Shown: positions 53,101-60,721 of the stretch, piece by piece
Layout of the letters: each line of letters starts with the position of its first letter
Position numbering within the stretch: position 1 is the stretch's first letter
Program-made: the position numbers and the translations under genes
Assembly: GCA_032252755.1 (NCBI GenBank)
Contig: JAVUPY010000025.1
Location: 244,876-308,875 of the forward strand
DNA length: 64,000 nucleotides
Source of the DNA: Terriglobia bacterium
GTDB taxonomy: Bacteria; Acidobacteriota; Terriglobia; Terriglobales; Acidobacteriaceae
Direction of reading: 5' to 3'
Notes under the pieces: model-generated
Seen by the model: only the letters and a program-made list of their open reading frames with translations
The model's database searches: none
Told to the model about the DNA's origin: nothing

Positions 53101-53653
53101 CAAGAGCCAGCAGGGATTCCTGGGACACGCGCTGGGTGGATGGGAAGTCTCCGGAGTGGTTTACCTGAACACCGGAATCCACTACGACTTCACCACTGTT
53201 AGTTGTAACGAGGACTACGTCGGTCTCGGAACCTGCGGTTACACTTGGGCCGGTGATCCTCCGGACCAGATCGCCGATCCGAACTCGGGAGCTCCTCATC
53301 AGTGGAACCAGTGGTTTAACCCGGCTGCGTTCGCCTACGTCGGATGCGATGCTTCTAACCCGAAGTGCACTCCTGCCATGCCGCCGTTGCGGCAAGGAAA
53401 TGCGCGGCGTGGGCAGGTCGTCGGGCCCGGCATCCATCGTTGGGACGCTTCGGTTTTCAAGAACTTTAAGATCGGCGAGCGTGTCGATACGCAGTTCCGC
53501 GCCGAATTCTTCAACGCGCTCAACAACGTCAACTTCGCCCTCGGTACTCCGGCAACTGGCCTGAGCACGAGCCTGAACAGCGGCCTGTACAACCAGATCC
53601 TCAACGCGCGTGATCCACGTAACATTCAGTTTGCGTTGAAGGTCAGCTTCTAG
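50189..53653 (+). CDS. TonB-dependent receptor, cassette copy 1
   Basis: 1154 residues. Signal peptide (LSIVAIVVLATSIAAFGQ), a carboxypeptidase-regulatory-like domain (DIRGIVTDPSGAVVPGAKV, about 33-115), a plug domain (VNGSRPSQNSWLIDGAEDL) and a large beta barrel ending NIQFALKVSF. The layout is Oar-like, common in Acidobacteriota. GAAGAGGAG precedes ATG 50189. The closely linked GntR regulator upstream suggests the receptor takes up or senses the regulator's ligand, perhaps a carbohydrate or its oligomer. Confidence 0.92.
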   Translation: MNCRKLWNLPLSIVAIVVLATSIAAFGQQITGDIRGIVTDPSGAVVPGAKVEIKNTDQNAVLRTLKTGSDGSYVGTYLPVGNYQITVTAQGFQTVSINKIVLNVNDRRVVDVPLKVGSSSQTVDVRESAVQVNLDSSTSEGLINGTQISQLSVLSRSFVQLVTLMPGVSQNMASDQFYVGASNPTGLSNQINIVVNGSRPSQNSWLIDGAEDLNRGSNLTLYSYPSMDSIAEFKVLRSNYLPEHGRTSAGEVSVVTKGGTNQFHGSAYEFFRNDVLNANDWFNKQNEFKYNQPNKRPPMRWNDWGFTLGGPIQKDKTFFFYSQEWRHLITSTAASRSGQLPTAAEMAGTLPIPVCVAYDANNVCTATGTTIANIDPVAAGYIKDIYSKLPASTASNGSITTVGRNRYYYREEAVRVDHNFGQKLNVFARYNDDSIPTQEPFGLYTGLVLPGVATTQSNTPAHMFSAHATATLSSTLLDDGGYTYSWGGITSTPIGTMAIANSPDINPTLPFPTTSAIVPLLSFQNGQGLTGFGPYRDYDKDQSIFDTLSWNLGRHALKFGATFNLYNHDENTNNYPSYTISQSNGCAANPPDVCTAANNTFEQNWANFLLGRAYSFSEAQNTVTYLFSQKSFEFFGQDEWRLRPNLTVDYGLRVTFLGGPQSTNNLISTFDPKLYNAANAPAIDPATGKYLSAVDPRTLPGYIQAGKNSPYGQALEATQHGIAPRFGFAWDPTGSGKMSIRGGFGLFYGLNSIDNQLYHQTTNPGISPAATSFSDTSLSNPTGPTGGSATTTVLPPYIYGPNPNFWKLPYTEMFNLDLQRQFGRGMMFDIGYAGNLGRHLMGGIDVNMPKPLAFQSIPGYCALHNDAECYFHAHDWRMLNYVRPYQGYDAINEWTSAFTSSYNGLQAQFTKQFTDDSQIVVNYTWSHNLTDASENFRGAENSYNLKRDWGNSIFDRRHVFSASYVYYLPFYKSQQGFLGHALGGWEVSGVVYLNTGIHYDFTTVSCNEDYVGLGTCGYTWAGDPPDQIADPNSGAPHQWNQWFNPAAFAYVGCDASNPKCTPAMPPLRQGNARRGQVVGPGIHRWDASVFKNFKIGERVDTQFRAEFFNALNNVNFALGTPATGLSTSLNSGLYNQILNARDPRNIQFALKVSF

Positions 53654-53677
53654 CACACAACCTGCATTCGCCTCTGA

Positions 53678-53704
53678 CCCACGCCCGGATGTTTCGGGTG
53701 TGGG
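53678..53704 (+). terminator. Rho-independent terminator of cassette copy 1
   Basis: CCCACGCCCG (53678-53687) pairs with CGGGTGTGGG (53695-53704), followed by TTTTCTTTTT. Strong. Confidence 0.92.
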
Positions 53705-53764
53705 TTTTCTTTTTGCTGCGGCGAATTCCTTCAGTAGACTGGAGCGCGCAGGGGGACCACCAGG

Positions 53765-54166
53765 ATGAAGCTGAGCATCACGACATTTCTCATGTTCGAT
53801 GGCAAGGCCGAAGAAGCCATCAACTTCTATATTTCACTTTTCCCCGATTCCGGCATTCTTTCTATCGATCGCTACGCTTCGGGCGAGGGAGCCCCCGAAG
53901 GCTCCGTCAAGACGGCGCGCGTCAAGTTGGCCGGGCAGACTTTGCAATTCTTTAACAGCCCCATGAAGCATGGCTTCACCTTCACTCCGGCCATCTCCTT
54001 GTTCGTCGAGTGCGACAGCGAAGCCGACATCGAGCGACTCTTCAACAATCTCTCGCAGGATGGCCAGGTCCTGATGCCTTTGAATGCATATCCTTTCAGC
54101 ACGAAGTTCGGCTGGTGCAACGACCGCTTCGGAGTCTCCTGGCAACTCAATTTCATTCGCAGCTGA
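53765..54166 (+). CDS. PhnB-like VOC-family protein
   Basis: 133 residues of the glyoxalase/VOC fold, in the group once called 3-demethylubiquinone methyltransferase-like. Marks: MFDGKAEEAINFYISLFPDS, FTPAISLFVECDS and the C-terminal NDRFGVSWQLN. Metal or substrate unknown. It is a single gene between the two GntR-TonB cassettes and interrupts the tandem repeat. Confidence 0.82.
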   Translation: MKLSITTFLMFDGKAEEAINFYISLFPDSGILSIDRYASGEGAPEGSVKTARVKLAGQTLQFFNSPMKHGFTFTPAISLFVECDSEADIERLFNNLSQDGQVLMPLNAYPFSTKFGWCNDRFGVSWQLNFIRS

Positions 54167-54278
54167 ACGGAACGGGAGCTGTGCATATCTCACCTGAAGA
54201 GCCTTCGGCAGCCCCATAAAAGTGGTTGGCCACTTTGGTGCTATTTTTCTCTTTACATCTCTCTTGGCCGGCGCTATT

Positions 54279-54305
54279 GTCCAGCTATCTAGTTGTCTAG
54301 ACCAG
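54279..54305. promoter_or_regulatory. GntR-type operator upstream of GntR copy 2
   Basis: The palindrome GTCTAGAC (54295-54302) lies 19 bases before the GTG start. The surrounding block, beginning TGTCCAGCTATCTAG, matches the block before copy 1 with only a few differences. Confidence 0.65.
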
Positions 54306-54321
54306 CTGTGGGAGGCTCTAT

Positions 54322-55065
54322 GTGCTGTCGCAGACGCTAGACCGGCAAAGTGTCGTCCCGCTCTATTACCAGATTCGCCAATCGCTGCTCGATCGAATCC
54401 GCTCGGAGGAACTGAAACCGGGCGATGCTGTTCCTTCAGAACAGGCGATCTCGGCGCAGTTCGGTGTGAGCCGGATGACGGTTCGGCAGGCGCTGAAGTC
54501 CCTTGCCGATCTCGGGGTGATTTACAGCCGCCGGGGCAAGGGAACATTCGTCGCCGGCAACAAGTTGGAAAAGAGTTTTCGCCAGGTCCTCTCGTTTACC
54601 GAGGAGATGGCGGCGCGAGGGGCAAGGCCAAGTTCGCGAGTTCTCCGGTTCCGAGTTGAACCCGCCGACCAGATAGCGGCGGATGTCCTTCACGTTCCGG
54701 TCGGGGAGAAACTGATCAGCCTCAAGCGGCTGCGTCTCGCCGATTCCGTCCCGATGGGCATTGAGTGGAGCCGGATTCCCCTGCGTCTTTGCCCGGATAT
54801 ACAGAAGACCTTTCAGTCAAAGAGTTCGTTGTACCAGTTGTTAAGTCAGCGTTACGGGATCAAGGTCGCGGTGACAGATGAAGTTGCCGAGGCCGGCGTC
54901 GCGGACCCGGAGCAGGCTCGCCTGCTGCAGATCCCGCGGCGCTCGCCGGTGCTTTTGTTTTCCAGGATTTCTTATGTCGAAAGCGGAAATGCAGTGGAGT
55001 ACGTAGTTTCGGTCTACCGAGGCGACCGATACAAGATCGTGAACCGCCTTATCACCCAGAAATGA
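54322..55065 (+). CDS. GntR/HutC-subfamily regulator, cassette copy 2
   Basis: 247 residues, same two-domain structure as copy 1 and nearly identical in the DNA-binding helix (QFGVSRMTVRQALKSLADLG) and the UTRA domain. GTG 54322 is used: GGGAGG lies upstream at the right distance and the nearby ATG 54320 is out of frame. The differences from copy 1 cluster near the middle (for example KTFQSKSS in place of DTFDPRSS). Followed by the second receptor gene. Confidence 0.9.
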   Translation: MLSQTLDRQSVVPLYYQIRQSLLDRIRSEELKPGDAVPSEQAISAQFGVSRMTVRQALKSLADLGVIYSRRGKGTFVAGNKLEKSFRQVLSFTEEMAARGARPSSRVLRFRVEPADQIAADVLHVPVGEKLISLKRLRLADSVPMGIEWSRIPLRLCPDIQKTFQSKSSLYQLLSQRYGIKVAVTDEVAEAGVADPEQARLLQIPRRSPVLLFSRISYVESGNAVEYVVSVYRGDRYKIVNRLITQK

Positions 55066-55133
55066 CCGGGCGTATCCCCATCTGCGCCCCTTTGCGCAAA
55101 GGCCTTTTGAAAATTGGAGAGGAGTGGCCACAC

Positions 55134-58100
55134 ATGAATTGCTTCAAAAAGTATTGGAAACTTGGACTGGCCCTGACGGCGATCGCAATCCTCGCCACAT
55201 CAGCGGTCGCCCAGAATGTCACCGGATCCATTGTGGGTACGGTTACCGATCCGTCCGGGTCGGTCATCCCCAACGTGACTGTCACCGTGACTAATACGGA
55301 TCGGAACGTCGTCATCCGTACGGTCACAACGAATGCAGCCGGCAACTACTCTGCGCTCCTCTTGCCGATCGGACATTACTCCGTTGAAGTCAAGGCACAG
55401 GGTTTCCGCACCATGTCTCGGAATCAGATTGAACTCAACGTCAATGACAGTCTGACCGAGAGCTTCACTTTGCAGGTAGGCTCCAGTGAACAAGTGATTA
55501 ATGTCGAGGCGAACCCCGTTCAGGTGGAAACCCAGAGCGCGGCATCCGGCGGCTTGGTTTCGGGGACGCAAATCCGACAACTCTCGCTTCCGAACCGCAA
55601 TTACATGTCGCTTCTGACGCTGGTTCCTGGAGTAACATCCACCGCGGCCGACCAGATGTACGTTGGAGGCTTTGCTCCCTCCGGTGCGGCTAACACTGTC
55701 CAGTTCTCCGTCAACGGCGCCCGTACCAGTCAGAACAACTGGCTGGTGGATGGCGTTGACAACGTCGATCGCGGCGCGGCCCTCACCGTTCTTACATTCC
55801 CAAGCGTCGACGCAATTGCCGAATTCAAACTTCTTCGTGGAGCGTATGAGCCCGAATATGGCCGAAATGCAGGGGGACAAGTTAACGTCGTTACCCGCTC
55901 AGGAACGAGCACCTTCCATGGAGGGGCGTATGAGTTCTGGCGCAATGACGTACTGAACGCAAACACATATTTTCGCAATCTGAATAGCGACCCCAAACTC
56001 AACAGCAGACCCGAACCACTTCGCTACAACAACTTTGGTTGGACCTTGGGTGGACCTTTGTACATCCCGGGACACTACAACACAAACAAGGACAAAACAT
56101 TCTTCTTCTTCTCGCAGGAATGGCGGCGCTACATAACCTATTCCACACCCCGTGCTACTGTTCCGACCGCCGACGAGCGGAATGGTAACTTCGCCGACCC
56201 AGTTTGCACCCACTACACGACGAACGTTGGATCCAGTACCTGCGACGATTCCGGGACTTCCATCACTACGATCAGCCCGCTGGCACAGTCCTATTTGCAG
56301 GATGTTGTGTCCAGAATTCCTCTGCCGAATCCAGCGCCTGGAGACGATCCGCACACGCTGTATTCCACCTGGTCCAATCGTTACAATTTCCGCGAAGAAC
56401 TCCTCAAACTCGACCACAACCTCACTTCGAAGATCGCCCTGAGCGCCAAAATGTTGCGTGACGACATCCCGACGGAGGAACCCGGTGGCATCTATGCGAC
56501 ATCCGTCATTCCGGGAATGGCGACCACGAAGACAAACTCTCCTGGACATAGTTATACAGGCCACGTTACTGCAACACTGTCTCCGACCCTGCTCATCGAT
56601 GGCGGCTACGGATACAGCTATGGCGCCATCGAGAGTATTCCGGCAGGCTTTATGCTCATGTCTGAATCGCCGGATGTCCAACCCACTCTTGCTTTCACAC
56701 CCGTGCACCCCCGTATCCCCAACCTCCAATTTGCCAGCGGTTCCAGTTTTGCCGGCGTTGGTCCATACCTCGATTACAACTACAACCATTCGGTTTTTGG
56801 CAACGTGTCCAAGGTGATCGGGAACCACTCGTTCAAGTTCGGTGCAACCTATAATCACTACAGGAAGACCGAGAACAATACCGGCGGTACTGAAGGAACG
56901 TTCGCATTCAACAACCCCACGGATGCCATACCCTCTGGGTCAGCCGCAACAGCTTACATGCAGGCGTTTGCTAACTTCCTCTTGGGACACGTCAATTCGT
57001 ATACCCAGAGTGCAGTCGATATCACGCCGGACATCCGTCAGAACTCGATGGAACTGTACGGGCAGGATAGCTGGCGCATTCGTCCCAACCTCACTCTCAG
57101 CTACGGCCTCCGCTGGTCCATCTTCCGCCAGCCCTATGACGCGAAGAATCAAATCAGCAACTTCGATCCCGCAGCCTACGATCCCGCCAAGGCTCCCTGT
57201 ATTTCCGCGGATGGAAAGAGCATCGATCCTACGTGCAATCCCAATTACGATCCGCTCAATGGCTTCGTCATTGGCGGCGTCAATTCGCCGTACGGGCGCA
57301 AGGTAACTAATGAGCAATGGGATGCGATCGCTCCTCGCGTGGGAATCGTCTGGGATCCAACTGGCGACGGGAAAACATCCATTCGAGCCGGCTACGGAAT
57401 GTTCTATGACACCATCCTGGTTGGTTCACTTGAGTTCAACGTGCTGTTTAATCCTTATCTCGTAAACAGCATCAGTGTTTCCAATACATCGTTCGACAAC
57501 CCCCTCGCGGGTACCCCGAACATTTCTCTCGCTCCAAAGCAAGTCTATGGCCGCGTTCCATCCCCATGGAGCAATCCGTACACTGAGCAGTACAGCTTCG
57601 ATATCCAGCGCGATCTCGGTAACGGGTTCATGCTGGACATGGGCTACTACGGATCCCAGGGGCACCACCTCATCGGTGTCATCGATATCAACCAACCCAA
57701 GCCCGGCGAATACCTTGACACTCTGATGTGCTCGGCTACGGTAACGACGAATTGCGTCCCTCAGGGCAGCTTCATCACGAGCAGCACCCGGGACTTGATC
57801 AACAGGATTCGTCCTTACAAGGGCTACATCGGTGTCAATGCCATGGAAACCATCTTCAACCAGAACTACCATTCACTTCAGGTTCAGGGCCAAAAGAAGT
57901 TCTCTGACAGTTCGCTCATCAATGTTTCGTACACATGGTCCAAAAACTTGACGGATAACCAGACGGACCGCAGCACCGCACCGCAGAATAGTTCCAACAT
58001 ACGGGGCGATTACGGCCCCAGCCAGCAGGATCGCACTCACGTGTTCACGGCGAACTTCGTTTACGGAATCCCATTCTTCCGTGACCAGAAGGGGTTTGTC

Positions 58101-58577
58101 GGCCACACATTGGGAGGCTGGGAATTCTCCGGCATCGTTCAGGCGTGGACTGGTGTTCCATTGACCGTCACTACCAGTCAGAGTGCCGATCCTGCGGGAC
58201 TCGGCTGTCTATCCGCCAGCCCTTGTGGAGTTCGTCCAAACCAGGTGGGAGACCCGAATGCAAATGCTCCGAATACTTTCGCGAAGTGGTTTGATACAAC
58301 GGCTTTCCAGAATATCCCCGCGGGCCAGACCACTCCCGGAACCGAACGCCGCGGAGCGGTTCGCGGCCCCGGCCTGCAGAACTGGAATCTCGCATTGTTC
58401 AAGTCCTTCAAGTTCGGAGAACGCGTGAGTAGCCAGTTCCGGTTGGAAACCTTCAATGCCTTCAACCATACGAACTGGGACACCGTCGACACGAATATTT
58501 CTTCCGCTACATTTGGGAAGATCACGGGAACCCGTTCACCACGAATTGCACAACTTGGATTGAAGATAAACTTCTAA
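55134..58577 (+). CDS. TonB-dependent receptor, cassette copy 2
   Basis: 1147 residues with the same domain order as copy 1: signal peptide (LTAIAILATSAVAQ), regulatory-like domain (IVGTVTDPSGSVIPNVTV), plug (VNGARTSQNNWLVDGVDN) and barrel ending IAQLGLKINF. The N-terminal domain and plug resemble copy 1 well; the barrel and loops are much less alike, so the ligand may differ. ATG 55134 (GGAGAGGAG upstream) is chosen; the frame continues back to 55062 but that part is the intergenic segment. Confidence 0.9.
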   Translation: MNCFKKYWKLGLALTAIAILATSAVAQNVTGSIVGTVTDPSGSVIPNVTVTVTNTDRNVVIRTVTTNAAGNYSALLLPIGHYSVEVKAQGFRTMSRNQIELNVNDSLTESFTLQVGSSEQVINVEANPVQVETQSAASGGLVSGTQIRQLSLPNRNYMSLLTLVPGVTSTAADQMYVGGFAPSGAANTVQFSVNGARTSQNNWLVDGVDNVDRGAALTVLTFPSVDAIAEFKLLRGAYEPEYGRNAGGQVNVVTRSGTSTFHGGAYEFWRNDVLNANTYFRNLNSDPKLNSRPEPLRYNNFGWTLGGPLYIPGHYNTNKDKTFFFFSQEWRRYITYSTPRATVPTADERNGNFADPVCTHYTTNVGSSTCDDSGTSITTISPLAQSYLQDVVSRIPLPNPAPGDDPHTLYSTWSNRYNFREELLKLDHNLTSKIALSAKMLRDDIPTEEPGGIYATSVIPGMATTKTNSPGHSYTGHVTATLSPTLLIDGGYGYSYGAIESIPAGFMLMSESPDVQPTLAFTPVHPRIPNLQFASGSSFAGVGPYLDYNYNHSVFGNVSKVIGNHSFKFGATYNHYRKTENNTGGTEGTFAFNNPTDAIPSGSAATAYMQAFANFLLGHVNSYTQSAVDITPDIRQNSMELYGQDSWRIRPNLTLSYGLRWSIFRQPYDAKNQISNFDPAAYDPAKAPCISADGKSIDPTCNPNYDPLNGFVIGGVNSPYGRKVTNEQWDAIAPRVGIVWDPTGDGKTSIRAGYGMFYDTILVGSLEFNVLFNPYLVNSISVSNTSFDNPLAGTPNISLAPKQVYGRVPSPWSNPYTEQYSFDIQRDLGNGFMLDMGYYGSQGHHLIGVIDINQPKPGEYLDTLMCSATVTTNCVPQGSFITSSTRDLINRIRPYKGYIGVNAMETIFNQNYHSLQVQGQKKFSDSSLINVSYTWSKNLTDNQTDRSTAPQNSSNIRGDYGPSQQDRTHVFTANFVYGIPFFRDQKGFVGHTLGGWEFSGIVQAWTGVPLTVTTSQSADPAGLGCLSASPCGVRPNQVGDPNANAPNTFAKWFDTTAFQNIPAGQTTPGTERRGAVRGPGLQNWNLALFKSFKFGERVSSQFRLETFNAFNHTNWDTVDTNISSATFGKITGTRSPRIAQLGLKINF

Positions 58578-58619
58578 CCCCATACCCCATACCCCATACC
58601 CCATACCCCATACCCCATC
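58578..58619 (+). repeat. Tandem heptamer repeat (CCCCATA)n
   Basis: Five exact copies of CCCCATA (58578-58612) plus a degenerate sixth (CCCCATC), beginning one base after the receptor's stop codon. The last copy forms the 5' arm of the terminator hairpin. Confidence 0.95.
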
Positions 58620-58644
58620 CACGCCGTCGGGCTTGGGTGGGGTA
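58611..58644 (+). terminator. Terminator of cassette copy 2
   Basis: TACCCCATCC (58611-58620) pairs with GGGTGGGGTA (58635-58644), one mismatch, followed by TTTTT. Any upstream repeat copy could replace the 5' arm. Confidence 0.8.
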
Positions 58645-58649
58645 TTTTT

Positions 58650-59139
58650 CTGTCACGAACCAGCGATCAACAACCAGTCACAACTTTCTCTTGACTCGCC
58701 GGTTATAATTAACAGTGGACATAGTCCGTCCAGCGGCGCCTCCAGTAGGCGCCGCTTCTGTTGCTCGCTCTTTGTCAATTCGATCGCGGGAGAAGAGCAC
58801 GACGTCAGCCGTGCCGATACCCAAGCTGTGTTTTTGAGAGGGTGCGGTTTTTACGATTGCCATAGACTTCGGCCGGGTTCATCTGGGAAGCGAGCACTGA
58901 GAACCGAGAACTGGGAACTGGCCTTGCGTTGCACAGTTTCTCTCCGTAAATTCCTGAAAACAAAACGAGAATCGGTATTTTTAGATTTAAGTTCTTTCTT
59001 CTCAGCGGGCTACACGGAAAATTTCCGTAAGTCGTTGAAACCAGGAAGAACCAAAACAGGGGGGCGGGTCAAACCCGACCAAATGACCCGATAACCGGAA
59101 AACCGGTAACTGGAGACTGGGAACTGAGAACTGTTGTTC
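58650..59139. other. Gene-free region with a strong hairpin and GAACTG repeats
   Basis: No credible gene (a 153-codon frame here has no homologue-like content). It holds a 9-bp perfect hairpin GCGGCGCCT/AGGCGCCGC (58733-58755) after a TATAAT box (58704-58709), and repeated strings of the ACCGAGAACTGGGAACTG type at 58898-58919 and 59100-59134. Could hide a small RNA. Confidence 0.4.
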
Positions 59140-59985
59140 TCACACTCGCAAAACTTTGATTCCCATCTTCTCGAACGGAGCAATCATCTCGTCCGTCGCG
59201 CCGGAATCGGTTACGAGGACATCGATTTCGCCGGATTGGCAAATCTGCCATCCCGCGACTACACCGAACTTGCTCTGGTCGACGACAGCGATCTTTCGTC
59301 GCGCATGTTTCACCATCGCTCCATTCAGGGCCGCTTCGTCGGGGCTGAAGCAGGTCGCTCCCCACGATGGATCGATTCCATCCGCGCCGATGAACAGCGT
59401 GTGAATCACGACGTTGTTGATCGCCTGGATCGCCGTCGGTCCGACCAGCGAGAACCATTCGCCGCGCAGGTAACCGCCTGTTACGAACACGCTGACATCC
59501 TTGCGCTTCGAGAGTTCCATCGCGATGTTGGCGGTATTCGTGATGACCGTGACATTGTGGTTCAGCGGAATGCCTCTTACGACTTCCGTCGTCGTCGTTC
59601 CCGGCGTGAGCGCGATGTTCTCTCCCGGTTCGATGAGTTCTGCCGCTGCTCGTCCAATGCGTCGTTTCTCATCCGCATAACGCGAGACCTGAGCCTGGAA
59701 GGAACGGTCGTTGCGGAACGGCTCATAGAACAGCGGTTCGATCGACTCCGCTCCGCCGTGTGTGCGCCGGAGAAGCCCGCGTTCCTCCAGGATGTTCAGG
59801 TCGCGCCGAACCGTGACGACAGATACGTCGAGCTTCGCGCTCAACTCCTCGACGGAGACCGAACCGGACTGCTGTAGGAGTTTCTGGATGATGACGAGGC
59901 GACTTTCCTGCTTGTCCCGAGGCTGAACTGCGTCCGATTCAGGTGCCCGATTGTTGCCGTTACCGCTTGGAATGAGGTCTGCCAT
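59140..59985 (-). CDS. DeoR-family transcriptional regulator
   Basis: 281 residues. N-terminal helix-turn-helix (VSVEELSAKLDVSVVTVRRDLNILEERGLL) and a C-terminal sugar-phosphate sensor domain of the isomerase-like type (PGTTTTEVVR, VFVTGGYLRGE, FIGADGIDPSWG). Divergently transcribed from two sugar-phosphate isomerase genes, so it probably controls them in response to a sugar phosphate. A disordered N-terminal 25 residues precede the DNA-binding part. Confidence 0.9.
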   Translation of the reverse strand: MADLIPSGNGNNRAPESDAVQPRDKQESRLVIIQKLLQQSGSVSVEELSAKLDVSVVTVRRDLNILEERGLLRRTHGGAESIEPLFYEPFRNDRSFQAQVSRYADEKRRIGRAAAELIEPGENIALTPGTTTTEVVRGIPLNHNVTVITNTANIAMELSKRKDVSVFVTGGYLRGEWFSLVGPTAIQAINNVVIHTLFIGADGIDPSWGATCFSPDEAALNGAMVKHARRKIAVVDQSKFGVVAGWQICQSGEIDVLVTDSGATDEMIAPFEKMGIKVLRV

Positions 59986-60160
59986 AGTTGTTCCAAAGGC
60001 CCGTCAGTTTAACCCCGTAATTGCGGTTACGTCTAGCGGGGTTGCTCGATTCGAATGCGTCAATAAGACACATCCAAAGACAATAATCTTCGTTTCACCG
60101 CATAGCAATGATTCTTCGCTGATTGCATTCTCCGGGATCGTTCGAGTACGCTAGCCCACA
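59986..60160. promoter_or_regulatory. Divergent promoter region of the DeoR and cupin-isomerase genes
   Basis: 175 bp, AT-richer than its surroundings, shared by the divergent genes. No exact operator repeat was found. DeoR sites are usually direct repeats, so failure to spot one is not evidence against regulation. Confidence 0.35.
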
Positions 60161-60721
60161 ATGTCCCCGACCTTCGCCACCGTGAATTGGTCCAATGGTT
60201 CGCTCGATGCGCCTGGCCTGCGCTCATCCCTCAAGCAGCTGGGACAGATGAAAGGCTTGTTCGCGGATGACGCCGCGTTCGCCAAGATGGATCCCGAGAC
60301 CGTTGTTTACCGCGTCTGGTGGTGGGAACCGGTAGCTCCTGGCACGGAAGGCGGACTGTTCTGGGGAACCACAGAGATACTGCCTGGCAAAGTGGGCAAT
60401 GAGTATTTCATGACCCACGGCCATCAGCATGCGAACCGCGACCGCGCCGAGTTCTACGGCACCATTGCGGGGGAAGGCATGCTCGTGCTGTGCGATGAAG
60501 ATGGCAATGCCAGGTATGAACTGATGCGTACCGGAACCCTTCACTACATCCCGGGGCGTGTGGCTCACCGAACCGTAAACACCGGGCATACTCCGCTGCG
60601 GTTCATTGCATCGTGGCCCAGCGATGCTGGTCATGACTACGGGGTTATTGCGACCACAGGTTTAGGAGCGCGAGTCATCGAGCAGAACGGCAGACCAGTG
60701 TTTGTGAAGGACAGGTTGTGA
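60161..60721 (+). CDS. Cupin-type phosphoglucose isomerase
   Basis: 186 residues. Cupin fold with the metal ligands of Pyrococcus PGI: His88, His90 (THGHQH), Glu97 and His136, at the same residue numbers. It interconverts glucose 6-phosphate and fructose 6-phosphate. WWWEPVAPG and the C-terminal GHDYGVI are also conserved. Overlaps the next gene by 4 bases (GTGA). Confidence 0.88.
   Translation: MSPTFATVNWSNGSLDAPGLRSSLKQLGQMKGLFADDAAFAKMDPETVVYRVWWWEPVAPGTEGGLFWGTTEILPGKVGNEYFMTHGHQHANRDRAEFYGTIAGEGMLVLCDEDGNARYELMRTGTLHYIPGRVAHRTVNTGHTPLRFIASWPSDAGHDYGVIATTGLGARVIEQNGRPVFVKDRL

Noticed and set aside
58578..58619. Possible CRISPR array
   Set aside because: A 7-bp tandem repeat with no spacers is not a CRISPR.
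58691..58709. TTGACT...TATAAT as a sigma-70 promoter
   Set aside because: The two boxes are only 7 bases apart, far from the normal 16-18.
58633..59094. A 153-codon frame after the second receptor
   Set aside because: No ribosome site, spans the hairpin and repeats, and the predicted protein has no coherent domain.
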